Of a stretch of 22,773 nt of DNA, positions 1-10,408 are shown one piece after another. Under the pieces are notes generated by a model. That model saw nothing but the letters and a program-made list of their open reading frames with translations. It searched no databases and was not told where the DNA came from. The stretch is taken from positions 1 to 22,773 of the forward strand of contig JANSLP010000438.1 in the NCBI GenBank assembly GCA_029298735.1, given 5' to 3'. The stretch comes from Ophiostoma sp. CBS 140.51 (lineage: Eukaryota > Ascomycota > Sordariomycetes > Ophiostomatales > Ophiostomataceae). The position numbers and the translations under genes were made by a program. Position 1 is the first letter of the stretch. Every line of letters starts with the position of its first letter.

Positions 1-1127
1 GAAAAGCTGGTGTCAAATAACGCGTTATTCGTGGACTTACGGCATCTTGAAGTTGAATCGTTTTTGGTGTTTTTGGTGATGTTTCTGGCAAAAAGGGTGG
101 GCGGAAAGGGGGGGTGAGCGGAAAGTAGGGTGGGTCACTTACACTCCACGCCGTCTCGCCGTCTCTCCACCCATTGCTCCAAAATCTAAGCCTTGAGTGA
201 CAGTCCAGTGTGTCGACATGGGTGTGTATTTTGTGGACTGTGTGCTGTGATGGCCACTGCCCAGAACGAGTGCCTTTCTCGCTTTGCTATCCGGCGCCCG
301 CGGCTGGCTGGTCCTTCCCTGTACACAGTACTGTTTTTCTCGTGTTTGCAAGCACACGCCTGCCCACAGTTGAGGAAGGAGCATCCCCCCCTACTCTATA
401 GGACCCATCGTTTCTGGGCTTTGCCTCTCTGGCCTCGTTCCACCCCCTGTAATTCTGGCCATTCCGGCGGTCGTGCCTGCCTCTCACTGTCTTTTTTTGT
501 TTTATTTCTTTTTTCTCGTCTTGGCTGGCTCTCTGGCTCTTTCACCTGTCTCTCCCATCACGTCCCTCGTTTCCCCTACTCCCTATTCTCATCCATTCGC
601 TTTTCCTTCCTGCCCACCGCGACACTTTTTTGTGCTTTGTCCTTCGTTACTTCTAATTCTGGTGGCTTGGAGGCTTTCCTTTTCGTTGTTCCTTCCCATT
701 TTGATTTTCATAATTTCACTTTCACCATTTTGATTTTTTGTGTGTTTTTTTGTTGTTCCTTCCCCCTCCGCCTCCCCCTAACTCCTCTACTCTCATCGTC
801 ACTCGTTTCACGAGAGAAAGAGCAGTCTCCTTTTTTTGCCCACGCCCAAATCACCACGCTCGCTTCACACCTGCTCGAAACACGCCCGGCAGTGCAACCA
901 AACCATCGTCACTCTCCTCTTCGGAGAACCGACAGACGACGACGACGACTCGGTCTGGACAACAGCTCTCGTTGTCTTCCTTCTCTTCCTCCACTCGCTT
1001 CGTCTCATCCTCTCGCTTTAACTTCGATTCTCGTCCTCTTCCGCGAAATCACGCTTCACCTGAACTCACACTCCAACCCTTGTTCTCGTGAATCTTCGGC
1101 CTCGTCGGCCGCCAACCTCGCGCCAAC
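1..1127 (+). promoter_or_regulatory. Upstream region and probable long 5' leader of the class V chitin synthase
   Basis: No convincing coding sequence is visible on either strand. From about 480 to 1100 the plus strand is strongly pyrimidine-rich, which is common just upstream of filamentous-fungal start codons. The plus strand has no ATG from 253 to 1127. The chitin synthase ATG at 1128 is the first ATG met after the one at 250-252 and has a good context (A at -3, G at +4). A small GAC-repeat run lies near 936-950. No clear TATA box was seen. In many filamentous fungi a class VII chitin synthase lies head to head with the class V gene. No part of such a gene is visible here, so any partner would lie left of the window. 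Confidence 0.6.
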
Positions 1128-4100
1128 ATGGCCCTCAACCTCCCGCCGCTCGGCGGTGGTGCCGGCGGTGCTCACACGCAGCCTTCGCTGCCCTCGCTGC
1201 CCGCCCATCTCCAGTCCGACACGCACCTGACAGCCCACCTCGCCAGTCGCTTCCACGTCTCTCTGCCCACGGCCCGCCTCTCGTCCCATGCTCTCATCTC
1301 CCTCAACACATACTCCTCGTCGTCCAAGGGTGTCGATGGCGGCAAGGAAGGCAGCGCTCACGCAGAGGCTGAGGATATGGCCGACCGCGCCTTCCTCCGT
1401 CTTGGCCACCGCTCGGAGAACCAGGCCATCCTTTTCTTGTACGTTCTCTTTGTTTCTTTCCAGATGACAATGATATGCTTTGCTTTGTTCTCGTACTAAC
1501 ATGTTCAGGGGTGAATCCGGCTCCGGCAAGACCACCATCCGCGCCCACCTCCTCGCAGCCCTCCTCAACAAGTCCTCGACGCCCCTGTCGAACAAGGTCT
1601 CGCTGGCCGCCTACGTCTTCGACTCGCTCACCACCACAAAAACCGCTACCACTCCCACAGCCTCCAAGGCCGGTCTGTTCTACGAGCTGCAGTATGACAC
1701 CGCATCGTCCACCGCGCCGCTGCTACTCGGTGCCAAGCTCCTGGACCATCGTCTGGAGCGTAGCCGGATAGCGGATGTCCCCACCGGCGAGCGTAACTTC
1801 CACATCCTGTACTACCTGATGGCCGGTACCAGCGCCGCCGAAAAGACCCATCTGGGCTTTGACGAACCCCATGGTGGCAGCCAGCGCCGCTGGAAGTACC
1901 TGGGTCACCCGACCCAGCTCAAGGTCGGCATCAACGACGCCGAGGGCTTCCAGCTCTTCAAGACCGCCCTTCGCAAGCTCGAGTTCCCCCGCAGCGAGAT
2001 TGCCGAGATCTGCCAGGTCCTTGCCAGCATTCTGCACATTGGCCAGCTCGAGTTTGAGAGCACAAACGACACGACCCCGACCGCCGATGACAGTGGTGGC
2101 TTCTCCCACGAGGGTGGCCAGACCGTCATTGGCGTCAAGAACAAGGAGGTTCTGTCCATCATTGCCGCCTTCCTCGGTGTAAGTGCCGCGGATCTCCAGA
2201 CCACGCTTGGTTACAAGACCAAGATGATCCACAAGGAGCGCGTCACCGTCATGCTTGACCCTGCTGGTGCCCGCAGCAATGCCGATGAGCTCGCCCGTAC
2301 TCTGTACTCGCTTCTCGTCGCCTACGTGATCGAGACCATCAACCAGAAGCTGTGTGCTGCTGAGGATGCTATTGCCAACACTGTTTCCATCATTGACTTT
2401 CCGGGCTTCTCCCAGCAGTCCTCCACGGGCTCGGCCCTGGACCAGCTGCTCAACAATGCCGCCACCGAGTCTCTGTACAACATGACTCTCCAGAACTTCT
2501 TCGACCGCAAGGCCGATCTGCTGGAGAGCGAGGAGGTCAGCGTCGCTGCCACCAGCTACTTTGACAACTCGGATGCCGTCAAGGGTCTGCTAAAGCCCGG
2601 CAACGGTCTGCTCAGCATCCTCGACGACCAGACCCGCCGCCACCGCACCGATATGCAGCTGCTCGAGAGCTTCCGCAAGCGCTTCGAGGGCAAGAACCCC
2701 GCCATTGCCATCAGCTCAGCCACTGCCAAGCTGCCTGGCAGCAACTTCTTGTCGGAGAACATGGCCGCCTCCTTCACCGTCAAGCACTTTGCCGGTGAGG
2801 TCGAGTACCCTGTCAAGGGTCTCGTTGAGGAGAACGGTGAGGTCATCTCTGGTGATCTGCTGAACCTCATCAACTCCACCAAGAGCGAGTTTGTCGCCCG
2901 TCTCTTCGGTCAGGAGGCTCTGCAGACCATCGTCCACCCCCAGGAGCGGTCGACTGTCATGCAGGCTTCCGTTAGCTCCAAGCCCATGCGTGCCCCCAGT
3001 GTCATGTCGCGCAAGGGTGGCCGTGCTGGTGCCGCTCGTCGCCGCCAGGACACTATCCAGCGCAAGGAGTCTCTTGAGGACATTGCCAGCGATGCCGGCG
3101 GTGGTACCTCCGCTGCAGGCGACGCTCGCCGCAGTAATACGAAGGCCAGCGCTGAGCAGGGTGCCTCGGGCCAGTTCCTCACCTCGCTCGACAACGTTAC
3201 CAAGTCGTTCAACGCCCCCAACACAAACGCCTACTTTGTGTTCTGTCTGAAGCCCAACGACCGTCGCATTGCAAACCAATTTGACAGCAAGTGCGTGCGC
3301 ACACAGATTCAAACCTTTGGTATTGCCGAAATCAGCCAGCGCCTGCGCTCGGCTGACTTCAGTCTGTTCCTGCCATTTGGCGAGTTCCTCGGCCTCACGG
3401 ATGCCGAAACCCTTCTTGTTGGTAGCGAGCGCGAGAAGGTCGAGTCTGTCGTCGAGGAGAAGCGGTGGCCGAGCAACGAGATCCAGATTGGTGCCACTGG
3501 TGTCTTCGTCAGCGAGCGTTGCTGGATGGAGATTTCCCACTTTGGCGACGCCGCCTCGCACTCTGCCCGTTATGGTGTGCCTTCCGATGGCGGCTATGGC
3601 GGTATGACCCCTCTTGATCCGTTCGGCGCCTCCAAGGAGCGTCTCGTCTCCAACTCCAACACGCCGTCAGCGGCTGGTATTAGTGATAAGGCTCGCGCCG
3701 GCTACTTTGGCAGCAACGATGTCGACGCTCGTTCCGAGGCCGGAGTGTCCGCCTTTGGTGCCGGTGATATGTTCCAGAACCTCGACACGCGCGAGCAGAT
3801 GGCTGAGCGTGGTAACGAGAAGGCCTTGGTGGAGGTCGAGGAGTACCGTGATTCGTCCAAGCGCAAGCGCTGGGTGTTTATCGTGTACCTTCTCACCTTC
3901 TTTGTCCCTGACTTTATGATCCGCTACATTGGCCGCATGCCCCGCAAGGATGTCCGCATGGCGTGGCGTGAAAAGCTGGCTATCAACTTTATCATCTGGT
4001 TCAGCTGTGCTTTCTGTGCCTTCTTCCTGGTCGTTTTCCCCCGTCTTATCTGCCCTACTCAGCACGTGTACAGCGCCGCCGAGCTCTCGTCCAACGACGG

Positions 4101-6873
4101 CAAGAGTGGTGCCAACTCGTTTGTCGCCATCCGTGGTCAGGTCTTTGACCTGGGCTCCTTCCTCCCGCACCACTACCCCTCGTACCTGCCCGACAAGATG
4201 CTCACGCAGTACGCTGGTGAGGACATTACGGCCCTGTTCCCTGTCCAGGTCTCTGCTCTGTGCCAGGGCACGACCGATGCCGGCATCAACCCCGAGGTCA
4301 CGCTCGACTTCAAATCCACCAACACCTCCGGCTCCGTCACCACCATCAGCAACACTGATCTGAACGCTGGCTACCATGACTTCCGCTACTTCACCAATGA
4401 CTCGCGTCCCGACTGGTTCTCTGAGATGATGATCATGATGCGCTCCAGCTACAAGAAGGGCAACATCGGCTACACCTCGAGCTACGTGACCAAGCTGGCT
4501 AGCGGCGGCAAGTCTGTTGCTATCCTCAACGGCCGCATCTACGACATGACCAACTACATTGCCAACGGCCGTCAGCTCATTGCCCCTGCTGGCGATGATG
4601 TCAGCGGTACCGCTGACGACGTCAACTTCATGGATCAGCTCGTTGTCGACCTTTTCCAGCAGAAGGCCGGTGACGACGTGACAAAGTACTGGAATGCCCT
4701 TGCGCTGACCTCGACTGAGAAGTCTCGCATGATGCTGTGCCTAGACAACTTGTTCTACGAGGGTGATGTCGACACGAGAAACTCGCCACGCTGTCTCTTC
4801 GCCGAGTACTTTGTCCTGGCCGTGTCCATCCTGCTCGCGTCCGTTATTGGTTTCAAGTTTTTGGCTGCCCTGCAATTCGGTACCAAGAACATGCCCGAGA
4901 ACCTCGACAAGTTCATCATGTGCCAGATTCCTGCCTACACCGAGGACGAGGAGTCTCTCCGTCGTGCCATCGACTCCGTGGCCCGTATGCGCTACGATGA
5001 TAAGCGCAAGTTGCTCGTCATTATCTGTGACGGCATGATTATCGGCCAAGGTAACGATCGCCCGACGCCTCGCATTGTCCTGGACATTCTCGGTGTCTCC
5101 GAGACTGTCGACCCGGAGCCGCTCAGCTTCGAGTCGCTCGGTGAGGGTATGAAGCAGCACAACATGGGCAAGGTCTACTCCGGTCTGTACGAGGTGCAGG
5201 GCCACATTGTGCCCTTCCTCGTCATCGTTAAAGTCGGCAAGCCGTCTGAGGTGTCTCGTCCTGGTAACCGTGGCAAGCGTGACTCGCAGATGATCCTGAT
5301 GCGCTTCCTCAACCGCGTACACTACAACCTTGCCATGAGCCCTCTGGAACTCGAAATGTACCATCAGATCCGGAACATCATTGGCGTGAACCCCACGTTC
5401 TACGAGTTCTTGCTCCAGATTGATGCCGATACTGTGGTTGCCCCCGACTCTGGTACTCGCTTCGTCTCTGCGTTCTTGGACGACACGCGTCTCATTGCTG
5501 TGTGCGGTGAGACGGCTCTTACCAACGCCAAGGCTTCGTTCGTCACGATGATCCAGGTCTACGAGTACTACATTTCGCACAACTTGTCCAAGGCCTTCGA
5601 GTCTCTCTTCGGTTCCGTCACTTGTTTGCCCGGTTGTTTCTCCATGTACCGTATTCGCGCCGCCGAGACTGGCAAGCCTCTGTTTGTGTCTCGCGAGATT
5701 GTGGACAACTACTCGACCATTCGTGTGGATACTCTGCACATGAAGAACCTGCTGCACCTTGGTGAGGATCGTTTCCTGACGACGCTGCTCCTCAAGCATC
5801 ACAACAAGTACAAGACCAAGTACATCAACCGCGCTCATGCCTGGACCATTGCCCCCGACTCGTGGAAGGTGTTCTTGTCGCAGCGTCGTCGCTGGATTAA
5901 CTCGACTGTGCATAACCTGATGGAACTGATGCCCATGGCCCAGCTCTGTGGCTTCTGCTGTTTCTCTATGCGTTTTATCGTCCTAGTTGATCTTTTGTCG
6001 ACTGTCATCCAGCCTGTCACCCTCGCCTACATCGTCTACCTGATTGTGCTTGTCGCCACCAAGGGAACCGTCGTGCCCATCACTGCCTTTATCCTGCTCG
6101 GTGTCATTTACGGTCTGCAAGCTATCATCTTCATTCTGCACCGCAAGTGGGAGATGATCGGTTGGATGTTGATGTACGTTCTGGCCATCCCCATCTTCAG
6201 TTTTGGTCTGCCTCTGTACTCGTTTTGGCACATGGACGACTTCAACTGGGGTAACACCCGTGTGGTGGCTGGCGAGAAGGGCAAGAAGGTTGTTATTTCC
6301 GATGAGGGCAAGTTCGACCCCAGCTCGATCCCGCGCAAGAAGTGGGAGGAGTACCAGGGCGAGCTGTGGGATGCGCAGACGGCGCGCGACGACGCCCACT
6401 CGGAGATTTCGGGCTACTCTTACGCAACCAAGCCCAACATGGGCGGTCCCGGCGGTGTCAACGTGGCGGTGTCCGAGTACGGCTACCCGTCGCGCCCTGG
6501 CTCGACGACTGGCTACCCCATGTACGACAAGTCAGCCCCGCCGATGCCCAACATGGCCAACAACATGAGCCGCATGAGCTTCATGAGCGAGCAGCCCGGC
6601 GGCAACCGCATGAGCCAGTTTGGCGGCAGCCAGTTCCTGGGCGGCGGCGAGATGGAGATGGCGAACCTGGTGGGCATGCCGAGCGACGACGCGCTGCTTG
6701 CCGAGATTCGCGAGATTCTGCGGACGGCAGACCTGATGACGGTGACCAAGAAGGGCATCAAGCTGGAGCTGGAGCGCCGCTTCAACGTCAACCTCGACCC
6801 GCGCCGTGCCTACATCAACAGCGGTATGTACCACCTCTTCCTCACCATGAACTTGGACAAGAGCATTCACTAA
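1128..6873 (+). CDS. chsV: Class V chitin synthase with N-terminal myosin motor-like domain
   Basis: This membrane enzyme transfers GlcNAc from UDP-GlcNAc onto chitin chains at growing tips and septa. The coding exons are 1128-1438 and 1509-6873 and give 1891 residues, the usual size for the class. An N-terminal motor-like domain (about 1-790) has an intact P-loop GESGSGKTT at 105-113, a switch-II-like DFPGF at 400-404 and FCLKPN at 682-687. A Ser/Arg-rich insert lies near 597-660. Membrane segments lie near 892-912 and 929-951, followed by a cytochrome b5-like domain (about 955-1060), another membrane segment (1199-1225) and the chitin synthase 2 domain with DAD 1409-1411, GEDR 1522-1525 and QRRRW 1562-1566. 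Three further membrane segments (about 1592-1675) are followed by WGNTR 1684-1688. A DEK_C-type tail lies near 1829-1885. The intact P-loop argues for class V rather than class VII, whose motor is degenerate. The intron falls just before the P-loop. The gene is convergent with the ECM4-like gene. Names differ between species (csmA, chs-5, CHS6). Confidence 0.97.
1439..1508 (+). other. Intron of the chitin synthase gene (70 nt)
   Basis: The donor is GTACGT, there is a perfect TACTAAC branch site at 1494-1500, and the acceptor is TTCAG. Splicing is phase 2 (TT|G) and joins ...AILFL directly to GESGSGKTT. Unspliced, the reading frame from the ATG stops inside the intron. Confidence 0.96.
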
Positions 6874-7647
6874 CTTTCTTCTAGCAACCGAGGCACTTCT
6901 TTCTGGTCAATTGTAAAAAGACGCTTCGCGCCTCTTTTCCTTTTAGTACGACACACATTTTTTCTGAAATACTTTCATATCTAATAACCATTTAACTGCC
7001 TCTCGTTTTCATTCTATTTCTTTTTTATATTGTTTGCATTTTCTGCATATCTCCGGGGTACGGGAAGACAGTCAGGGAATCTCTATTTTTGCTCTTTTTT
7101 CTTTGTCATACAAAAATGCTATCAGCAACAGCTTGTCTTTTCTTTTTTTCCTTTTTCTCTGTTTATTTGATTTCTGGAGAATCTTGCTGGGAGCGATAAG
7201 AGCTGGGAAACTTTATGGTCCACCATGCTTCAAACTATATTCTTGTGTACATCTTCATGTCTATCAGGTTTTCTTGTTTTGTGTTTTGCTTTGCTTTGCA
7301 CCTTTTGATCTTTCTTTGGCTCGTATTATTTACAACCTTATTTCTTTTTGGATTTATTGCAGTCATATGTTTCGTTCTGACGTATTTCTCTCAACTTGCA
7401 TAATTAATTAAGAATAATGATCTCGTTTTTTACTAACTGTTTTGTCTGTTTCATGAGATAGATATAAGAGATAATGACCTTGAAATCAAATCACATTTCC
7501 AACAAGACAATTTTTTCGTCATCTCTAGAATTATTCCAAACAAAATTATTATTTTAGATAGGAAAAAAAGCAAAAATAAACATGAAAGATATTTTACCCA
7601 AAACTCATAACCATAAACTTAAAATGGTATTCACCGCACACACTCAT
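6874..7647. other. Spacer between convergent genes (3' UTRs)
   Basis: This 774-bp AT-rich spacer separates the 3' ends of the chitin synthase gene (+) and the ECM4-like gene (-). It is T-rich on the plus strand up to about 7400, which suits a 3' UTR and polyadenylation region. ORFs here translate to low-complexity Phe/Leu/Ser runs and are not taken as genes. One imperfect hairpin lies 42 nt after the chitin synthase stop. Confidence 0.7.
6915..6938 (+). other. Imperfect hairpin in the chitin synthase 3' UTR
   Basis: AAAAGA pairs with TCTTTT around an inner CGC/GCG stem with a TTC loop. Unpaired C residues interrupt the 3' side. It lies shortly after the stop codon. A role in mRNA stability or 3'-end formation is conjecture. 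Confidence 0.3.
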
Positions 7648-8964
7648 CTACACCTTACCGGCAGCCCGGACGGCAGCAACCTCCTGATCGAGCGGCAGAA
7701 TGTCCGGGACAGGGCCAAGGGGAGTAATGCTGAAGGGGTTGATCTGGGTGTGGCTCTTGGTGTAGTGGTACTTGATGTGCAGGAAATTGGTCGAGTCCTT
7801 GTAGGCGGCGTGGTTCCAGTACAGGTTGCGCATCCACTTGTGCAAGAAGGGGAAGCCCGAGCGGATGTCGGCAATGTTGCACTTGAAGTGCTGGACGTAG
7901 ACAGGGTCGAAGCGGATAATGGTGACAAACAGACGCACATCGACCTCCGTCATGGTCTCGCCAAACCAGAAGGGGCCCTTGGAAGCGTTTTCGGCCAGGT
8001 GTTTCTCGGCACGGTCGAGAGCCTCAAAGAGGGCGACAACGTTTTTCTCATAAGCGGCCTGCTTGGTGGCGAAACCGCTCTTGTAGACACCGTTGTTGAT
8101 CAAGTCGTACTGCCAGACATGGGCCTCTTCAATCTCCTTGCGCAGAGCCTCCGGGTACAGGTCGACCTTTTGGAACTCGGGGGCAATCACGTCGTTGAAA
8201 GCGGTGCCAAACATGCGCAGAATCTCGCTGCTCTCATTGTTGACAATCGTGCGGCTCTTCTTGTCAAAGAGGACGGGGACGGTGATGCGGCCCGTGTAGT
8301 TGGAGTTGGCGAGCATGTAGACCTCGCGCAAAAGGGTGAAGGCCTCGTGGCCGGGAATCGGGTCGGGCACAACAGCGACACCGGGCGCGTCTGTGTCCTC
8401 CTTGGTGGCAAAGCGCCACCCCTCGCTGCCGAGGTGCCAATGCACGACGGACATGGAAATAATGTCCTCCAGGCCCTTGAGCTTACGAGCAATGAGGGCG
8501 CGCGTGGCCCAGGGACAGGCGTAGCTAACATAGAGGTGATAGCGGTCCTTTTCGGCGGGGAACTGGACGTTGCCGGACTCGTCGGCCTGGCCGACCCAGT
8601 CGCGGAAAGAGGAGACCTGGCGCTTGAACTCGCCGGAGTGGTCATCGGGGTGGACCCAGTCGGTGACCTTGAAGCCACGGGCGGTCTGCAGAGTGTTAGT
8701 AGAATGTCGTTACGGAAAGTATAGTAGAAAAGGAGCTTGACTCACCATCTTGGTTGGTGTTGTTGCGAGGGTTGTGGAGGAGTGGAAGCTGTTTTGAGCG
8801 GATGTGCTGATAAGCCGTGAAGCAGGAATGGCAGCGGGTGCGAATCTTTGAGAAAGAGAAAGTGGAGATGTTTTGGAGAAGATGGAAGCTGGGAATGGAG
8901 CTTTAGTTTTGGCGGCAGTGATACCAGAACGCACAATCGGCGAGCGGGGGAGAGCAGCAAGCAT
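7648..8964 (-). CDS. ECM4: Glutathionyl-hydroquinone reductase (ECM4-type, GST Xi class), possibly dual-targeted
   Basis: Proteins of this family reduce glutathionyl-(hydro)quinones with glutathione, releasing the hydroquinone and GSSG. Coding exons are 8964-8746 and 8685-7648. From the first ATG the protein is 418 residues. From the second in-frame ATG (8748-8746) it is 346, the usual family length. In short-form numbering the thioredoxin-like N domain carries the signature CPWA with catalytic Cys58 (Cys130 in the long form), the cis-Pro region TVPVL near 137-141, and the glutathione-site NNES at 150-153. An all-helical C domain follows. The 72-residue extension begins MLAALPRSPIVRSG. It contains eight Arg/Lys and no Asp or Glu and includes RLISTSAQ, so it looks like a mitochondrial presequence. 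A TATATAAA box sits only 3 bp before the first ATG, so many transcripts may start downstream of it and yield only the short cytosolic form. The intron begins exactly after the second ATG. The family assignment is firm; which start is used is inference. Confidence 0.93.
8686..8745 (-). other. Intron of the ECM4-like gene (60 nt)
   Basis: Read on the minus strand, the donor is GTGAGT, the branch site is TACTAAC and the acceptor is CTGCAG. It is phase 0 and falls directly after the codon for the short-form start methionine. Splicing joins M to TARGFKVTDWVHP, the typical family N terminus. Confidence 0.95.
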
Positions 8965-8967
8965 TGG

Positions 8968-8975
8968 TTTATATA
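8968..8975 (-). promoter_or_regulatory. TATATAAA box abutting the long-form ATG of the ECM4-like gene
   Basis: On the minus strand TATATAAA is followed by CCA and then the ATG of the long form. If it acts as a TATA box, with initiation some tens of bases downstream, the transcript would skip the first ATG. The next in-frame ATG is the short-form start. Its use has not been shown. Confidence 0.5.
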
Positions 8976-9328
8976 GAAGGCGGGTGGGAGGGCATGTAGT
9001 TGGAGATGTGTGTGGAAAGAGAAGGGCGTGGGAGAGAATAGGCGAGAAAGGTTGATTACGAGTGGACAGCAAAAGAGATGTATTATGTATCACGGCCAGA
9101 TTAAGGCAATGGTCATTGGGGATTGGTAGTCACCATGGTATATGTTGGTTTCCCATTCGGCAGCTGCGACCAGTGGGTTGCAATCGGGGGAAACTACGAC
9201 CGGGAAGCTTTTTGCCCTCGCTCTTTCCCATTCTTCCCCTTCTGACGGCGTCCTAAAACCGCAAAGCCACTGATCGTTCAGGTGTGCTTTCTCATTCTTA
9301 CATGAGCCCCAACAACTATTACGGCAGG

Positions 9329-9361
9329 AGGGGAAGGAGGAGAGAGGAAAGAGGAAAGAGC
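9329..9361. repeat. GA-rich purine tract
   Basis: A low-complexity plus-strand run of GGA, GAGA and GAAA units in the upstream region of the ECM4-like gene. Read on the gene's sense strand it is a CT tract. Confidence 0.5.
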
Positions 9362-9495
9362 TGCTGTTGTCCCCTCCCTAAAATAAAGCTTGCTTTAATC
9401 TGATCAAGCAGTTTGTTCGTGTTTGCCCTCTCTCGCAGGTGAAAAGACGCTATTTTGTTAGTGCTCTTTGGAGGGCCTGCTTTGCTTGTAAAGCT

Positions 9496-9547
9496 TTACG
9501 TGACGGAACGCCGTTGTACACAGAGAGCTTGACAAAGCGTGACGTAA
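9496..9547. promoter_or_regulatory. Pair of CRE/ATF-like sites upstream of the ECM4-like gene
   Basis: TTACGTGA lies at 9496-9503 and TGACGTAA at 9540-9547, in opposite orientation and about 44 bp apart. TGACGTAA matches the recognition pattern of CREB/ATF and Yap-type bZIP factors, which govern oxidative-stress genes in fungi. They lie about 530-585 bp upstream of the long-form ATG. This is a motif match only. Confidence 0.3.
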
Positions 9548-10408
9548 ATGGCCAGGCCCCAGCTTTACCAGTTGTACAAAGCAACCCCGCAGCGCCTCGG
9601 CGACCGCACCCGTTCCTGCACGGAAATCAGTCAGCAACGAACATGAGCAGCCAAGCAAAACTCTTGAGGGTCCGCAAAACAACTGATTCTCGGTCTTGGC
9701 TACAGAATCTAGAGCTAGCCATAATATTACAGAATACGACCTGGCAACCAACTGCGGGCGGCCCTGCCGTTGACAATTCCGCCTCCAACAACGCAAAACA
9801 TCTGGCCGTTGGGTTCCATAAAGTACTTGCAACGTTCGGTTTGTCATCCGCGTGGCAACGGTCGAGTCGAACAAAAGGCGCGTTCCTGAAACATCGTCAC
9901 GTTAACTGAAAATTTGACAAGAAGACTCATATTATCATGATGATTTTACATCTTTATTGCCAAGTAAAGTAATTTATTTCGAAAGAAGAAAGGCGACCGG
10001 AAACCAGTTGCAAACTGAGTTGTGTAAATTCTTTATTGTAACGGTTCCATTCCGGCCTTGACCGTGTGTTTTCTATCTTGTAAGACTTGGCCCGTTGACT
10101 ACCATTTTCCTATTTCGTTCGAGTCTTTGTGTGCCACACGATGTGCGGGATTTTCTGCAATGTAGGTCTCGTTTAATGTTGAAAGAATGAGGAGAGAAAA
10201 CACAAAACAAGAAACCCAGCAACAAGCAAAGTAAAAGCGAAAAATAAACGATCTGTGTAAACGCAGTGATAGAATGAAAAAAGGCATGTAGACATGCAGT
10301 GTTAACGAATGCCATGATACACTCCCGAGATATTGCAAAATACAGCATTCCCTAATCTAATCGTCCCAGCCGACAAACCGTGAAAACCTTTGGATCGTTG
10401 CCATCCCT

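Larger units (their letters stand above)
8976..10408. other. Intergenic region: ECM4-like promoter and E1 3' region
   Basis: This 1.4-kb region has no convincing gene. The longest open stretch (9439-9909, +) starts with GTG, is not recognisable, and is overlapped by an equally long frame on the other strand. Items seen are a GA-rich tract at 9329-9361, a pair of TGACG-containing sites at 9496-9547, and minus-strand AATAAA signals at 9953-9958 and 10032-10037, which might serve polyadenylation of the E1 transcript whose stop is at 10409. Confidence 0.6.

Noticed and set aside
193..1230. 345-codon plus-strand frame upstream of and overlapping the chitin synthase start
   Set aside because: It starts at a non-ATG codon, translates to Phe/Leu/Ser low complexity from the pyrimidine tract, and runs out of frame into the real exon.
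4741..5913. 390-codon minus-strand frame inside the chitin synthase gene
   Set aside because: Antisense shadow rich in Val/His/Leu/Arg, covering the conserved catalytic domain of the sense gene.
7582..8724. 380-codon plus-strand frame opposite the ECM4-like gene
   Set aside because: It is antisense to a conserved enzyme, arises from GC-rich third positions on the coding strand, and its translation has no recognisable domain.
9439..9909. 156-codon plus-strand frame between the ECM4-like and E1 genes
   Set aside because: GTG start, unrecognisable product, and a similar-length frame open on the other strand.
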